DNA of 64,000 bases from Fimbriimonadia bacterium (GTDB lineage Bacteria > Armatimonadota > Fimbriimonadia > Fimbriimonadales > Fimbriimonadaceae): positions 350,980 to 414,979 of the forward strand of contig JAUIKO010000001.1 in assembly GCA_030430755.1 (NCBI GenBank), in the 5' to 3' direction. The stretch's first letter is position 1, and each line of letters opens with the position of its first letter. Below are positions 54,981 through 64,000 of the stretch, piece by piece. A model generated the notes under the pieces. It saw nothing but the letters and a program-made list of their open reading frames with translations, was not told where the DNA came from and searched no databases. The position numbers and the translations under genes were made by a program.

Positions 54981-55922
54981 ATGAATTGTTTTTATACTTA
55001 TTGTAATTTTTTTAAAAATGTTTTATGTATTTTATTCGTAACATTTATGTCAACTGATTCTATTGAAGGGGTTAAAACTTTCAAATTAACAGAAAGGTTT
55101 TATGCCATAGTTGGGAGTACTTCAACCCATCCAAATATTATTACGCCTATTAAGCAAAAATCTAAACCCCATGAATATGATCCAGAATTAAAGGGTGTTA
55201 ACCATAATCTATCGTTAAAATTTGAAACGAAACATCTTAATTTAGCATTTGATAAAGATGAAAGTATGCATAAGGAAATCCCAATAGGCTATATTCTTAG
55301 GCTCCAAGACGCTTATATGCTAAGTAATAATCTTGAAAAGGATGTCAGTGATCATCTCCTAGAGGCTAAAAAGAATACTTTTTTTAAATTAAATTTCCAT
55401 AAAAAACATTATCATGTTGATAAGTTAAAAATCCACTCACTATCTTCTCCACACCTCGTAAAATACTACCATTTAGATCAGGATGGTAAATACAAATATC
55501 AGTCATACCTTAAAATGTACGGATACTGTAGCCCTAAAAATAATTACCTATGTCAAGAATGTTTTAAATTCAATATTCATTTAGATATTGAATTTATTAA
55601 CGCACTCTATTTTTTTGGTATAGAACCACTAGCTTATAAACTTCTACCTGAAAAAACGGATATTAAGCCTTATTTCTCTAATTGGCAAAATCAGTCATTC
55701 TTTGACTTCAACTACCCTATTCCATATATAGAATCAGAACATACTTCCATTATCAACCAGCATCATGGATATTTAGAATCTCAAAGTAAATCACAGCTGA
55801 TCAGCAAAAAATCCTTAGACAACCTTGGCAAATTAAATCACTCCTATGGTGAACAAGATAAACCTAAAACATGCTCTACCACTATTTTTGAACAGCTCTG
55901 CGAAAGCAATCATCACGAATGA
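54981..55922 (+). CDS. Putative exported protein, 313 aa, unknown function
   Basis: I do not recognise this protein. The N-terminus MNCFYTYCNFFKNVLCILFVTFMSTDSIEG is a hydrophobic signal sequence or anchor, with likely cleavage near residues 27-30. The mature part is soluble and Lys-, His- and Asn-rich, with no repeat. One small Cys cluster (YGYCSPKNNYLCQECFKF, C-x6-C-x2-C) could bind metal or form disulfides. It diverges from sufB and ends with a 10-base overlap over the atpC stop. Base composition resembles its neighbours. Export is the only conclusion supported. Confidence 0.7.
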   Translation: MNCFYTYCNFFKNVLCILFVTFMSTDSIEGVKTFKLTERFYAIVGSTSTHPNIITPIKQKSKPHEYDPELKGVNHNLSLKFETKHLNLAFDKDESMHKEIPIGYILRLQDAYMLSNNLEKDVSDHLLEAKKNTFFKLNFHKKHYHVDKLKIHSLSSPHLVKYYHLDQDGKYKYQSYLKMYGYCSPKNNYLCQECFKFNIHLDIEFINALYFFGIEPLAYKLLPEKTDIKPYFSNWQNQSFFDFNYPIPYIESEHTSIINQHHGYLESQSKSQLISKKSLDNLGKLNHSYGEQDKPKTCSTTIFEQLCESNHHE

Positions 55923-56335
55923 TGCTTATGATGCATTTTTGCTAATTTCAATCGAGTACTTGCCTCTTCTAGTTCAACAAGAGCCTCTGTCGTTGTCATA
56001 TTAGAAGGTTTGCCTTGCAGGACTTTTTTAACTTCATCTAAAGCTTTTTTCGTCTGAGCTATATCGATCTCATCAGGTTTTAATGCCTCATCAGCTATGA
56101 TATGTACGCCATCTGGACTTATTTCTAAAATTCCACCCGCTAACCATATATAATATTTCAAACCGTTGCTTGCATCTCGGTAATAAATCAGCCCCGTTTT
56201 TAATTCAACAGCCATAGGTATATGGCCATGCTGTACACCTAAATAACCTTCTGTACCTGGAGCTATCAATATAGTTGCAGATGTGTTAAACAATTCTCTT
56301 TCTGGAGTAACGAGATTCAATTGAAATGCTTTCAT
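55913..56335 (-). CDS. atpC: F-type ATP synthase epsilon subunit
   Basis: Epsilon links the gamma shaft to the rotor ring and inhibits ATP hydrolysis. The 140 residues have the beta-sandwich pattern (FQLNLVTPERELFNTSATILIAPGTEGYLGVQHGHIPM) with GxxGxxGxxxxHxP and a C-terminal helical pair. It follows atpD by 11 bases. The remaining subunits (a, c, b, delta, alpha, gamma) are absent from the window, so beta and epsilon form a separate unit. Confidence 0.94.
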   Translation of the reverse strand: MKAFQLNLVTPERELFNTSATILIAPGTEGYLGVQHGHIPMAVELKTGLIYYRDASNGLKYYIWLAGGILEISPDGVHIIADEALKPDEIDIAQTKKALDEVKKVLQGKPSNMTTTEALVELEEASTRLKLAKMHHKHHS

Positions 56336-56346
56336 CGAATTACCTC

Positions 56347-57792
<1,446 letters not shown>

Positions 57793-57822
57793 TTACTCAT
57801 TAACCAATTTCGAACTTGCACC

Positions 57823-57828
57823 AGTATA
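57823..57828 (-). promoter_or_regulatory. Candidate -10 box of atpD
   Basis: TATACT on the minus strand, 36 bases before the atpD ATG, within the 100-base spacer after rnc. A leader of about 30 bases would follow. No matching -35 hexamer is visible. Confidence 0.35.
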
Positions 57829-57886
57829 CCTACCTACATTTCTATAAAGATATTATTCGTTATGAATTACGAAAAATAGCCTCCCT

Positions 57887-58552
57887 TTAAGAATGCAAGC
57901 CTAAATCTTTAAGCGCATTTTTGGCAGCATGATGTTCAGCATCTCTTTTGCTACGTCCCTCTCCAGTAGCAATTTTTTTTCCAGATAAAGAGATTTCGAC
58001 AATGAATTTTTTCTGATGAATCGTACCTTCTTCATGAATAATCTGATACCTTGGAATGACCTTTTTGGAAGATTGAAAATGCTCCTGAAGTTTTGACTTA
58101 TAATCATGGGGACTTATATCTCCATTTTCAACTTTTGTTATAATTTCCGAAAGAGCACTTAAGATAAATTTTTTTACCTCATCGAGTCCTTTTTCGGTAT
58201 AGATTGCTCCAACAACAGACTCAAATATATCTGATAATATCGAAGGCCTGGTCCTTGCCCCCATCTTTTCTTCAGCATCACTGATAGATAAATATTGATC
58301 TAGTTTTAAATTTTTTGATGCTTCGACTAAAGAAGCTTCTTGAACGATGCTTGATCTTGCTTTTGTTAAAAGGCCCTGATTCCATTCGGGATGCCTCTTG
58401 AAAAGATAGTTTGTTATCACAAAATCTAAAACAGCATCTCCATAAAATTCTAACCTTTCATAATTTTCTTGTGGAGATTCAGCTACTGAACTATGCCGCA
58501 TAGCTAATGAAAAAAGCTCTTCAGAACTGATAGGAATATATTCTGGAATCAC
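57887..58552 (-). CDS. rnc: Ribonuclease III
   Basis: RNase III cleaves double-stranded RNA in rRNA processing and mRNA decay. The 221 residues have the catalytic signature YERLEFYGDAVLDF (31-44) with the metal-ligand Glu35 and Asp39, a second catalytic block DIFESVVGAIYTEKG, and a C-terminal double-stranded-RNA-binding domain (about 150-220: SKLQEHFQ, VEISLSGKKIATGEGRSKRDAEHHAAKNAL). It overlaps the aminotransferase gene by 4 bases, being downstream of it. Confidence 0.95.
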   Translation of the reverse strand: MIPEYIPISSEELFSLAMRHSSVAESPQENYERLEFYGDAVLDFVITNYLFKRHPEWNQGLLTKARSSIVQEASLVEASKNLKLDQYLSISDAEEKMGARTRPSILSDIFESVVGAIYTEKGLDEVKKFILSALSEIITKVENGDISPHDYKSKLQEHFQSSKKVIPRYQIIHEEGTIHQKKFIVEISLSGKKIATGEGRSKRDAEHHAAKNALKDLGLHS

Positions 58553-59739
58553 TTTAAACTCCTGGCGAAATCCTTGATTCTTTTCACTCCTTCTATAATA
58601 TTCACTTCAGAAGTTGCATAGCTTAACCGGACAACCGTGTTATCACCAAACACTTCCCCAGGGATAACTGCAACTCCATAATCATCTAGCAATCTATTTG
58701 ATATATCCCAATCAGAAAGGTTGTACTCATTTTTCCATTCAGATATATCGCAAAGCATATAAAATGCCCCTAAAGGTTTAGATATTTTCACAGAAGATAG
58801 ATCTGAAAACTCTCTCATCATGAGATCTCTACGTTTCTGAAAAGTTTTTTGTATCGAGAAAATAAAATCAGGAGAAATTTTGAGCGCTTGACATGCTCCT
58901 TTTTGAGCAAACGAGGTGGGATTACTGGTTACTTGATCTTGCATACAAGTCATTCTTTTTGATAGCTCTTTGCTAGCAACGGAGTATCCTATTCTCCAGC
59001 CTGTCATGGCAAAAGATTTACTAAATCCATTAATCGTGACCGTCCGTGACAATGCATCATCAGAAAGCGATGCTATGCTAACATGTTCAGAACCATCATA
59101 TACAAGCTTTTCATATATCTCATCACTTATGATCCAAAGGTTATTCTGCATAGCTAATTCAGCTAAATCAGAAAGGAGTTTTCTTGGATAGACCGCACCG
59201 GTTGGATTATTTGGTGAATTTATAACGATTAGTTTCGTTTTTTGGGTCAAAACCGCTTGAGCATCCTCTATTTTAGGTATAAACTGATCCATCATATTTG
59301 TATTTATGATGACTGGAACACCACCAGCCATGATCACTTGTTCATAATAAGATGTCCAGTATGGCGCAATTAAAAGGACTTCATCACCGGGAGATATTAA
59401 GGATTGAAAAACATTATATAACGCGTGCTTTGCTCCAACGCTTACTACAATTTGGTCAGAAGTTACAAGGATATGGTTATCTTGCTGGAGTTTTAAGGTA
59501 ATAGCTTGCTTTAATTCTGGTATTCCCGATGTAGGTGTATATTTTGTAAATCCATTCTGAATACTCTCTATTGCAGTTTGGCAAATAGTATCGGGGGTAT
59601 TGAAGTCTGGCTCACCTGCTGCTAGTGAAATGACTGACTCTCCAGAAGCGATAAGCTTTTTTGCCTTAGCTGTTATCGCTAAAGTTTGAGAAGGTTTAAA
59701 AAAATCTGATCTATTTGAAAAAGTTAATTCATGCGCCAT
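58549..59739 (-). CDS. Class I pyridoxal-phosphate aminotransferase (aspartate aminotransferase family)
   Basis: The enzyme transfers amino groups between amino and keto acids. The chain has SQTLAITAKAKKLIASGESVISLAAGEPDFNTP, VINSPNNPTGAVYP, ISDEIYEKLVYDG, and the PLP lysine in TINGFSKSFAMTGWRIGYS, all of the AspAT Ib (thermophile-type) family. The start chosen is the ATG at 59739 (MAHELTFSNRS, 396 residues, the usual size). The frame is open to an ATG at 59775. There is no strong ribosome site for either. Aspartate is the likely donor, but specificity is not fixed by eye. It overlaps rnc by 4 bases and diverges from the FecCD gene. Confidence 0.9.
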   Translation of the reverse strand: MAHELTFSNRSDFFKPSQTLAITAKAKKLIASGESVISLAAGEPDFNTPDTICQTAIESIQNGFTKYTPTSGIPELKQAITLKLQQDNHILVTSDQIVVSVGAKHALYNVFQSLISPGDEVLLIAPYWTSYYEQVIMAGGVPVIINTNMMDQFIPKIEDAQAVLTQKTKLIVINSPNNPTGAVYPRKLLSDLAELAMQNNLWIISDEIYEKLVYDGSEHVSIASLSDDALSRTVTINGFSKSFAMTGWRIGYSVASKELSKRMTCMQDQVTSNPTSFAQKGACQALKISPDFIFSIQKTFQKRRDLMMREFSDLSSVKISKPLGAFYMLCDISEWKNEYNLSDWDISNRLLDDYGVAVIPGEVFGDNTVVRLSYATSEVNIIEGVKRIKDFARSLK

Positions 59740-59793
59740 AGGAAATCCGAACAACAAGATATCATTACTAAACAAAATATCATTACTCTAAGA

Positions 59794-59799
59794 TATAGT
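59794..59799 (+). promoter_or_regulatory. Candidate -10 box of the FecCD-type permease
   Basis: TATAGT ends 7 bases before the GTG at 59807 in the divergent spacer with the aminotransferase gene. It would give a leaderless message. No -35 box is clear. Confidence 0.3.
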
Positions 59800-59806
59800 T
59801 TATATT

Positions 59807-60841
59807 GTGGTCTATGATTCAATTCAACGCAATAGTAAAAACAGAAAAATTTTACATTTAACCATCTTAACTATCATTGCATTTACGTGTTTTATGTTTT
59901 ACTTATCTATAGCAGGTAGTTTTATCCTTTCACCTTTCCACGAGTTTACATCATCTTTACCCCATTCAGATATAAACAATATATCCTCCATTATCTTTTG
60001 GAACATACGACTCCCGAGAGGTATCTGCTGTATCTTAATTGGTGGGATACTAGGATCTGTGGGCACTATCTATCAAAATATTTTTAGAAACCCTCTTGCA
60101 GATCCATATATCCTTGGAGTCTCTAGCGGATCAGCAGTCGGAATCAGCATCTCTTTTTTAGCAAGTAAATACATGATCTACCATCATACTTTTTTGCCTC
60201 TACATAGTATTCTTTTTGGATGTTTAACCTTAGGGTTTGTCTTTCTGCTTTCTAAAAAAACTCAAAGTATTACAAACCTGCTCCTTTCAGGAGTTGTTTT
60301 AGCATCCTTTCAATCTGCGATATTTTCTATTCTCCTTATTCTTGCTGGTCAAGATTTAGGAACGATTTTCCGTCTCATGGTTGGAAATATTTCTAACTGC
60401 ACTTGGGAGCATGTCTACTTATTACTAGGAGTCAGTCTGCTAGGCATGCCAATTATTTATAAGTATGCATATCCATTAAATCTTATTGCAATTAGTGATG
60501 AAAGTGCTGTTAACGCAGGAGTGAATATACGCTTTGTGAGAAACTTACTTCTTATCACAGGAACTATTATGACGGCTGCAGCCATAGGCTCTGTTGGTAT
60601 CCTAGGTTTTATTGGCCTTGTATCACCGCATATTACAACTAAAGTTTTAGGGCCAGATGCAAAACTTGGATCCATGGGATCGTTTTTAGTAGGAGGGATT
60701 CTACTGATTACTGCAGATTTAGGTGCAATAAAACTTATACCTGATATGGAATTACCTGTTGGTATTATTACCTCTTTAGTTGGAGCGCCTATCTTACTTC
60801 TTTTAATTAAACGGACAGATCACTCTTCCCATCATTCTTAA
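59807..60841 (+). CDS. FecCD-type ABC transporter permease (iron-siderophore, haem or cobalamin)
   Basis: FecCD permeases form the membrane channel of type II ABC importers for chelated iron, haem or vitamin B12. The 344 residues have about nine or ten membrane helices and the family signatures IFWNIRLPRGICCILIGGILGSVGTIYQNIFRNPLADPYILGVSSGSAVG and SVGILGFIGLVSPHITTKVLGPD. The end VGIITSLVGAPILLLLIKR is typical. The start is GTG at 59807. The partner ATPase and substrate-binding protein are not adjacent: the downstream gene is a convergent peptidase. The ligand cannot be read from the sequence. Confidence 0.92.
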   Translation: MVYDSIQRNSKNRKILHLTILTIIAFTCFMFYLSIAGSFILSPFHEFTSSLPHSDINNISSIIFWNIRLPRGICCILIGGILGSVGTIYQNIFRNPLADPYILGVSSGSAVGISISFLASKYMIYHHTFLPLHSILFGCLTLGFVFLLSKKTQSITNLLLSGVVLASFQSAIFSILLILAGQDLGTIFRLMVGNISNCTWEHVYLLLGVSLLGMPIIYKYAYPLNLIAISDESAVNAGVNIRFVRNLLLITGTIMTAAAIGSVGILGFIGLVSPHITTKVLGPDAKLGSMGSFLVGGILLITADLGAIKLIPDMELPVGIITSLVGAPILLLLIKRTDHSSHHS

Positions 60842-60847
60842 TCTGTC

Positions 60848-60888
60848 ATAATATCCCGTACATTATCGTAAGACATACGGGATATTAT
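60848..60888. terminator. 13-bp perfect inverted repeat between convergent genes
   Basis: ATAATATCCCGTA (60848-60860) and TACGGGATATTAT (60876-60888) are exact reverse complements with a 15-base loop. They lie in the 73-base gap between the FecCD-type gene (+) and the peptidase gene (-). A bidirectional terminator hairpin is likely, although no T run follows on either side. Confidence 0.6.
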
Positions 60889-60914
60889 AATGTTAACAAC
60901 TTCTTAGTATGTAC

Positions 60915-62540
60915 TCATAGCTCATCAAATATTCCAGTATCCTTATGATAAGGCAAGAGAACATCATCCATTTTGATTTTCACAGGTTTAGATTTTAACA
61001 TTTTCTTTTGATTTTCATTTAAATATTTTTTATCAATAATAGCCTCAGAAACATAGGCATCAAACCAATTATTAGTCATAATCAGGTGTCCATTTAATCC
61101 ATAGTCACCTCCCCAAGAGTTTTGAACCTTCCATTTCGTTATCTGATCATTCTTATCTATATCAACTCCTGAAAACACCATTGCGTGATTTGCTGAAAAT
61201 GTTCCCATAAGGAGCTGCTCACCTTTGGAAAGATTAGGTTTTGTTCTGTGTATATACTCATATTTATAAATATCTGGATCCATAATTCCTGACTTATAAT
61301 CGATATGTTTATTCATTTGACAAGTAAACCAGACAGGAGTATTGTCTAATATTTGCTTTCTACACAAATCTTTTATTTCATCCATAGGGAGATTGTAAAC
61401 GAACATATGATCACTTCCACATACAGGTACATCATCGTCAATTTCATAACTCTGGTAAAAAGGGCGATGTTCTAGGGGCGAATGAATAACTACAACAAAA
61501 TCTTTTAAATTCACATTGACATATTTTTTATAAAAATCTACAGGCGTCATTTGGATCATTTTTGAATCTGTTTTTGTAAGCCCATACTTTTCTTTCTTTT
61601 CTGTTTTTGCTTTAGAGGACTTACTTTTTCCCTGAGTTAAATTATCTTTTATTCTAAATTTAAATTCTGATGGCGGTTCTCCTAAATGAGCACAGAGCAT
61701 TCTGTGTATCACAGACAACATATCATATTTAGCATCTCTAATCTGATGGACAGACCACCCAGATTGATATGCATCCCGAATAACAAAAGCATATTCGTGT
61801 AACTTATCAGAAAGCAATCGATTTAATAAGGCTGTAGAACCACTATCTACCGTTTCAGGCATAACGCTTTTAGGAACAACCCCGTATTTTTCTATGAGAT
61901 TTGTTGCATAGTCCCAAAATCCACCATCATACATACAGCCTCCAAATAAGGTAAATCGAACATTTCTACTCTCAATATCTTCTGCACGCAACTTTATTAT
62001 TTTTTCTAAAAATGAATTGCACATTTCAAATTTATTCCAAAACTGTATATATACATGAGAAAGTTCAAAATCGGAATTCTCATCTAAATTTTTCATAGCA
62101 GGAATTCTTAACACATTCAAGGCCGCAAATAACCAGCACCTACCTGTTTGTTCTTGATCAGTTACGGAAAATTTATAAATTTCATGTGAAAAAACATTAT
62201 CCATCCCAAGCACTAAATCACGGTTAAGAACAATTTTTTTTATCCTTGTATTACAGGCCGCATTTTGTAAAAAGTTGTTATCTTTATCAGCCTGATAGTT
62301 TTTTCGTAAGTAATCTATCTGATCCGTCGTAATATTTTCCGATATTGCTGGTCTTCTTTCAAATCTACCTGAAGAAGTTTTTATTCTAGAACTGCCTCTA
62401 TCTTGCAATGATTCTATTCTTAATACTTCTTCTGCTTTCCTTTTGCTGCCAGATTTTATCTTATCATCTGCTGAAAAAATTGACACAACTGCGCAAGCAG
62501 TTATGGCTACCTTACCTAGAATTTTTGTTACCATTTTCAT
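60915..62540 (-). CDS. Exported C1B-family cysteine peptidase (bleomycin hydrolase / PepC-like)
   Basis: C1B peptidases are papain-fold aminopeptidases that form hexamers, usually in the cytosol. The 541-residue protein has the catalytic Cys135 in DQEQTGRCWLFAALNVLR, the following FELSHVYIQFWNKFEMC block, the catalytic His in SANHAMVFSGVDID and the Asn in KVQNSWGGDYG, all conserved. The N-terminus is a signal peptide (MKMVTKILGKVAITACAVVSIFSA), unlike the usual cytosolic form. A strongly basic stretch (KIKSGSKRKAEE) follows directly. A lysine-rich insertion (about 305-330) separates the domain halves. The gene ends 27 bases from the inverted repeat after the permease. Export is inferred; the target is unknown. 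Confidence 0.88.
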   Translation of the reverse strand: MKMVTKILGKVAITACAVVSIFSADDKIKSGSKRKAEEVLRIESLQDRGSSRIKTSSGRFERRPAISENITTDQIDYLRKNYQADKDNNFLQNAACNTRIKKIVLNRDLVLGMDNVFSHEIYKFSVTDQEQTGRCWLFAALNVLRIPAMKNLDENSDFELSHVYIQFWNKFEMCNSFLEKIIKLRAEDIESRNVRFTLFGGCMYDGGFWDYATNLIEKYGVVPKSVMPETVDSGSTALLNRLLSDKLHEYAFVIRDAYQSGWSVHQIRDAKYDMLSVIHRMLCAHLGEPPSEFKFRIKDNLTQGKSKSSKAKTEKKEKYGLTKTDSKMIQMTPVDFYKKYVNVNLKDFVVVIHSPLEHRPFYQSYEIDDDVPVCGSDHMFVYNLPMDEIKDLCRKQILDNTPVWFTCQMNKHIDYKSGIMDPDIYKYEYIHRTKPNLSKGEQLLMGTFSANHAMVFSGVDIDKNDQITKWKVQNSWGGDYGLNGHLIMTNNWFDAYVSEAIIDKKYLNENQKKMLKSKPVKIKMDDVLLPYHKDTGIFDEL

Positions 62541-62705
62541 AGTATTTCTATTATTGGAATAAAATGTAAATCTGTAGTTTTTACTGTTATTTTTTTTTCA
62601 ATGGTATAAATCTCAACAATAATAAATAATGATATGAACTTTTAATCTTATCGTTAAATTATTGCCTAAGAATTAATCCAGTCTTTTATTATTTAACCAA
62701 TAATA

Positions 62706-64000
62706 ATGCTTGTTATTATGAAAATTCTTCTTTATGCTCCTGGTTATGATAAACCCACTGGTGATGGCGCTCATGGTCACCGTAATATGCGCGATGGTCT
62801 TTTGCAGCTCGGTGCTGAGATTATCGATTTTGATTTCAAAGAGATGAATAAACGTCATGGTATCGATCGAGCAAATCAGCTATTAAGAGATATCATCGAT
62901 ACAGAAAAACCAGATCTTTTTTACCATGGAATCGTCGAAGAAGAACTACTCCCTGAAGTTGCTGAATATATAAAAAATGGAACATCTACCACGAGTTTAT
63001 TATTTTTAAGTGATGATGAATGGCGTTTAGGTCATTCCTTGCATCATGCTTCACGATATAATTTTATCGTTACGAATCATTCTCCTGCAGTGGATGTATA
63101 CCACCGGTATGGCCATCGTCATGTGATCCATTGTCAGTGGGCGTGTAATCCTAAATATTTTTATCCTGTTAGTACTCCCAAGGAGTATGATGTAAGTTTT
63201 GTAGGTCTTGCTTACCAGGGTCGTTTTGAACCGGTATTAAAATTAAAGGAATCTGGCATAAATATCAAGGTATGGGGACAGAGCTGGGAGAATTGCCCTC
63301 AGCTGCGTGATATCGCTCATGGGAGTGTTCCTCACTTTGAAATGCTCCGGATTATCAGTGCTTCAAAAATAGTTCTTTCTTTAAACCGTAGTAGTCTAAG
63401 TACTGATATCCCTCAGATAAAAGGTCGTATCTTCGAAAACGGTGCTTGCAGGGCATTTCAGCTCTGCTACGAGAACCCTCTTCTTCTGGATTACTACCGA
63501 TCTGGCAGTGAAATGATATACTGTAACGATGAAAACCTTGTCGATCTAACCAAGTACTATTTGCAGCATGATAGAGAGCGAGAAGAGATCGCAGAAAGAT
63601 GTTATAAACGTACTTTAGAAGATCACACATGGGAAAAACGATTTACGCATCTTTTAGATACTGTTCTTAGAGATAAGCCAGCAGATAAGAAAAGTTTTCA
63701 TTACAGCTTGCCTAAGCAACCATTGCGAGTTGAACCCCGTTATGATCGAAAGTTGAGTGTACTAACATGTGTATATAATAGTGAGAAATATATCGATGAT
63801 ATGATACGATCGGTTCTTTATCAAAGTTATTCTGATTTTGATTTCATCCTGCTAAATGATGGCTCTACTGATAATACCTTGAAAAAAATAGAAACATATC
63901 GTTCGGATAAACGGATAAAAGTCTATTCTCAAGAGAATATCGGACGCAACTTAGACTGTTTCCATCATCTTAGAAACAAGCTCCTCTCTTTGAGTAATTC
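62706..64000 (+). CDS. Two-domain glycosyltransferase: CgeB-like domain plus family 2 domain (partial, 3' end outside window)
   Basis: The open frame starts at ATG 62706 (or 62718, MKILLYAPGYDKPT) and runs past the right edge. Residues 1-330 form a Rossmann-like GT-B half of the CgeB/DUF3880 type: an N-terminal MKILLYAPGYDKPTGDGAHG, LLFLSDDEWRLGHS, YDVSFVGLAYQGRFEPVL, and KGRIFENGACRAFQLCYENPLLLDYY, followed by a short helix. A GT2 domain then begins (SVLTCVYNSEKYIDDMIRSV, LLNDGSTDNTLKKI). Such proteins glycosylate surface structures such as flagellin or spore coats. G and C are more frequent in its codons than in neighbouring genes. The target is unknown. No upstream ribosome site is evident. 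Confidence 0.85.
   Translation, partial: MLVIMKILLYAPGYDKPTGDGAHGHRNMRDGLLQLGAEIIDFDFKEMNKRHGIDRANQLLRDIIDTEKPDLFYHGIVEEELLPEVAEYIKNGTSTTSLLFLSDDEWRLGHSLHHASRYNFIVTNHSPAVDVYHRYGHRHVIHCQWACNPKYFYPVSTPKEYDVSFVGLAYQGRFEPVLKLKESGINIKVWGQSWENCPQLRDIAHGSVPHFEMLRIISASKIVLSLNRSSLSTDIPQIKGRIFENGACRAFQLCYENPLLLDYYRSGSEMIYCNDENLVDLTKYYLQHDREREEIAERCYKRTLEDHTWEKRFTHLLDTVLRDKPADKKSFHYSLPKQPLRVEPRYDRKLSVLTCVYNSEKYIDDMIRSVLYQSYSDFDFILLNDGSTDNTLKKIETYRSDKRIKVYSQENIGRNLDCFHHLRNKLLSLSN

Noticed and set aside
57855..57872. Imperfect palindrome TTCGTTATGAATTACGAA in the rnc-atpD spacer, resembling the secA inverted repeat arm ATTCGTTA
   Set aside because: Only the outer bases pair and the match to the secA repeat is partial, so it may be chance in AT-rich DNA.
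63355..63630. 91-residue minus-strand ORF at the right edge
   Set aside because: Antisense to the glycosyltransferase, which has consistent domain motifs throughout.

Overview
This 64-kb window comes from an AT-rich, gene-dense bacterial chromosome. No spacer exceeds about 250 bases, and many genes overlap by 1 to 17 bases. It looks like a motile, respiring, cell-walled and probably diderm bacterium. The support is a FliS chaperone gene, complex I and F-type ATP synthase genes, alanine racemase and RodA, type IV pilus assembly genes, a lipoprotein and an HlyD-type membrane-fusion protein. There are no plasmid or phage hallmarks, no insertion sequences and no CRISPR array. UGA is a stop codon, and GTG and TTG starts occur. 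I cannot assign a phylum from the sequence alone. An uncultured lineage is plausible, because most enzymes are clear family members while the small exported proteins match nothing I recognise.

Layout. 1-4.4 kb: the 5' part of secA, two exported proteins of unknown function, fliS and an overlapping FliT-like gene. 4.4-9.8 kb: tRNA-Arg(UCU), phosphopentomutase, RNase J, a glycosyltransferase with tetratricopeptide repeats, and the SRP RNA on the minus strand. 9.9-17.5 kb: prepilin peptidase and PilC, the SMC chromosome condensation ATPase, and a 535-residue protein with two segments like the flagellar IN motif. 17.5-27.3 kb: a minus-strand operon nuoG-H-J-K-L-M-N lacking nuoI. 27.5-31.9 kb: rmuC, then rpsO and pnp. 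31.9-39.2 kb: a complete NHLM-type peptide export apparatus (peptidase/ABC protein, second ABC protein, HlyD protein) divergent from an FkbM-type methyltransferase, with no recognisable peptide precursor nearby. 39.3-48.5 kb: gyrB, rodA, alr, a sugar-phosphate nucleotidyltransferase, a lipoprotein and a GHL10-type glycoside hydrolase-like protein. 48.5-54.8 kb: an eight-gene operon sufB-C-D-S-U-T-rrf2-sufA. 55-60.8 kb: an exported unknown, atpD-atpC separated from the rest of ATP synthase, RNase III, an aminotransferase and a lone FecCD-type permease. 60.9-64 kb: an exported bleomycin-hydrolase-like peptidase and a two-domain glycosyltransferase running off the edge.

How the parts connect. 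SecA, the SRP RNA and many signal-peptide proteins point to a Sec/SRP-dependent envelope. SUF builds the Fe-S clusters that NuoG needs. Complex I and the beta/epsilon ATP synthase subunits are the energy module, but both are incomplete here, so the rest must lie elsewhere. RNase J, RNase III and PNPase are three RNA-decay enzymes in one window.

The most interesting items are the orphan NHLM exporter with its methyltransferase neighbour, the exported C1B peptidase with a basic segment after its signal peptide, the IN-motif protein, the missing nuoI, the inverted repeats at the secA and 115-residue-gene promoters, and the recurring U-tract-less hairpins at gene ends. I found no gene cluster that I can call a new system with confidence.
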